From Capnocytophaga bilenii (GTDB lineage: Bacteria > Bacteroidota > Bacteroidia > Flavobacteriales > Flavobacteriaceae), in assembly GCF_017565765.1 (NCBI RefSeq), contig NZ_JAGDYP010000001.1, forward strand, positions 152,358 through 216,357: a stretch of 64,000 nucleotides of DNA, read 5' to 3'. Position numbers and translations under genes: made by a program. Positions 62,486-64,000 of the stretch are shown piece after piece. Every line of letters begins with the position of its first letter. Positions within the stretch are counted from its first letter, which is position 1. The notes below the pieces were generated by a model. That model searched no databases. It saw nothing but the letters and a program-made list of their open reading frames with translations, and was not told the origin of the DNA.

Positions 62486-64000
62486 ATGAAAAAATATTTA
62501 TTTGAGATATTTTTATTAATTTTCAGCATCGGACTTCCTTTTGCGCTAGATACGGCACTGCCTGTATATGGTATGCTCTCTACCTTTTTGTTATTCCTTG
62601 CGCTAAGACGTCTTTGGTATTGGCTCTTCTTTGCTGTTTTTGGCTTTGTACTTATCACTAGTGTACTCTTCTTGCCACAAACATTGTGGTTTGGGCATCC
62701 ACCCGCTACTATGATTGGGGCTTTCTTTGAAACCGACTTGCAAGAATCTAAAGAATTTGTACAATCACTACCTTGGTATGCCTATGGTACTTCAATCATT
62801 ACTTTCCTCTTCGGAATTTATATCCTCTATTTAGGCAAGAAAAAACAATATACCCCCAGTGTAAAACACCACTTTTATACATTTATTTTCACACTGATTG
62901 GTATCGGGACGGCACTTTATAAACCTATAAAAACGGTTTGCGAAGGGGGCAACTTCAGCTTGGTAGATTCGCGTACTTCTATTATTACATTTTACGCCTC
63001 TATCAATGCCAATTTGCAAGAATATTGGCAATTAAAAAAGGAACTTGAGCAGGGCATTGGGGGTACGCCCTCGTGGCAGATAGAGAACGTTCATCCTGAA
63101 TATAAAGACTATGTACTGGTGATAGGCGAAAGCGTACGCCGTGATTATATGCACGCTTATGGTTTCCCACTGCAAAATACCCCTTTTATGGAAAACGTAA
63201 AAGGCACTGTAATTGAGGGATTTACAGCTACCGCTCCTAATACAACTCCCTCTCTATTGCGCACTTTTGTAGTGAATAAAGGTACTCAGATGGATTATGC
63301 TAACAACCTGATAACGCTGGCTAATATGGCAGGATTTGAAACCTATTGGTTGTCCAATCAAGGGTATGTAGGGCAATATGATACACCTATTACCAAAATA
63401 GCCTCGCTGAGCAAATACATTACTTTTACCAAAAAGGGCTATTCAAGCTCTATGAATTATCACGACACAGTGCTACTGCCTGTATTAGATAAACTATTAC
63501 AAGAAAAAAGCGATAAACCTCGCTTATTTGTACTTCACTTGTTGGGCTCACATACGCTTTTTGAAGCGCGTTTAGAAGCACCTATCCACTTTGATTATTA
63601 CAACCGAAAAATATCGGCTTACGTGCAAACCATAGAACAGACGGACAAGCTGCTCTCTGGAATCTATAAAACACTACGCACCAATAGCCAAAAATTCAGT
63701 ATGATTTACTTTGCCGATCACGGACTGATGACGCAAGATAGAACATCAGCATTTGCATCGCTCACTCACGGCGATACGCACCCTAATAAGGCGTGCTACC
63801 GCGTGCCTTTTGTGCTTATCAACAGTAACGATACTGAACATAAACACTTAAAGGTAAACAAATCGGCTTTTAACTTCCTGAAGGGGTATGCTCATTGGTT
63901 GGGCATCAAAGAGCAGTCGCTGAATAACAACTATAGCTTCCTATCCCCCACCCCCGATAGTTTGCAGGTATTCAACCACTATGAAAATGTACCTTTTGAA
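62486..64000 (+). CDS. Phosphoethanolamine transferase (EptA-like), 3' end cut
   Basis: At least 505 residues, open to the right edge. Four or five N-terminal transmembrane helices (to about residue 150) precede a periplasmic sulfatase-fold domain with VLVIGESVRRDYMHAYGFP (metal-binding Glu), TATAPNTTPSLLRT (Thr nucleophile region), HLLGSH and YFADHGL. Such enzymes add phosphoethanolamine to lipid A or other envelope glycolipids and can lower sensitivity to cationic peptides. The exact acceptor here is not shown. The ATG at 62486 lies 50 nt after an ideal promoter. Confidence 0.9.
   Translation, partial: MKKYLFEIFLLIFSIGLPFALDTALPVYGMLSTFLLFLALRRLWYWLFFAVFGFVLITSVLFLPQTLWFGHPPATMIGAFFETDLQESKEFVQSLPWYAYGTSIITFLFGIYILYLGKKKQYTPSVKHHFYTFIFTLIGIGTALYKPIKTVCEGGNFSLVDSRTSIITFYASINANLQEYWQLKKELEQGIGGTPSWQIENVHPEYKDYVLVIGESVRRDYMHAYGFPLQNTPFMENVKGTVIEGFTATAPNTTPSLLRTFVVNKGTQMDYANNLITLANMAGFETYWLSNQGYVGQYDTPITKIASLSKYITFTKKGYSSSMNYHDTVLLPVLDKLLQEKSDKPRLFVLHLLGSHTLFEARLEAPIHFDYYNRKISAYVQTIEQTDKLLSGIYKTLRTNSQKFSMIYFADHGLMTQDRTSAFASLTHGDTHPNKACYRVPFVLINSNDTEHKHLKVNKSAFNFLKGYAHWLGIKEQSLNNNYSFLSPTPDSLQVFNHYENVPFE

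Overview
The window looks like chromosomal DNA of a low-GC Bacteroidota, class Flavobacteriia, most likely a Capnocytophaga-like organism (the genus is an inference). The evidence is the Bacteroidota promoter TTG-N19-TAnnTTTG in front of many genes, the weakness of Shine-Dalgarno sites, a Rho factor with a long Asn-rich insertion, a type-B ribosomal protein L31, and the gene string DUF6089 family-uppS-bamA-ompH-ompH.

Layout. 1-1,500: the catalytic end of a tyrosine recombinase running off the left edge, then 1.1 kb of non-coding DNA with large imperfect inverted repeats, probably the end of an integrative element. 1,511-8,155 (minus): a polymorphic-toxin locus with a helical-repeat protein, a PAAR-like/Rhs protein carrying a variable C-terminal toxin, and a candidate immunity gene. 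8,500: a perfect 60-bp palindrome. 8,895-22,400: ABC exporter, isochorismate synthase, YifB ATPase, panD, sucD, serine hydrolase, fumC, rsmD, and metK behind a SAM-II-like riboswitch. 22,442-24,905: a LolC/E-like permease and a NamZ-like muramidase whose 5' ends overlap head to head.

24,926-27,600 (minus): an RNA-damage operon, rtcB and the release factor homologue prfH, with a small unknown gene in front and a leader (promoter, 24-codon ORF, terminator, competing stems) that looks like an attenuator. 27,616-32,390 (minus): the most unusual region, a RiPP-like cluster. It has a 64-aa precursor-like peptide followed by a stem-loop, a CarboxypepD_reg-like exported protein, a fused protein with class I-like Asp-rich and class II DxDD terpene cyclase motifs, a PqqD-like/M50 membrane protease, and a small gene broken at an A8 tract.

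33,400-51,900: tRNA-Ser, rho, an MltD-like transglycosylase, murI, the BamA/OmpH/UppS envelope operon, trxB, an LTA-synthase-like sulfatase, surE, upp, and an envelope/ferredoxin operon ending near a U32 peptidase. 51,925-57,500: recG, a lipocalin-like protein, a TolC protein, three tandem tRNA-Val genes, two decayed genes and rpmE2. 57,508-64,000: CPBP protease, GH29 fucosidase, CapA-like protein, AAA ATPase, and a phosphoethanolamine transferase cut by the right edge. No CRISPR array, rRNA or complete insertion sequence was seen. GC-rich repeats with the core GGTGCGAGCCG recur in several intergenic gaps.
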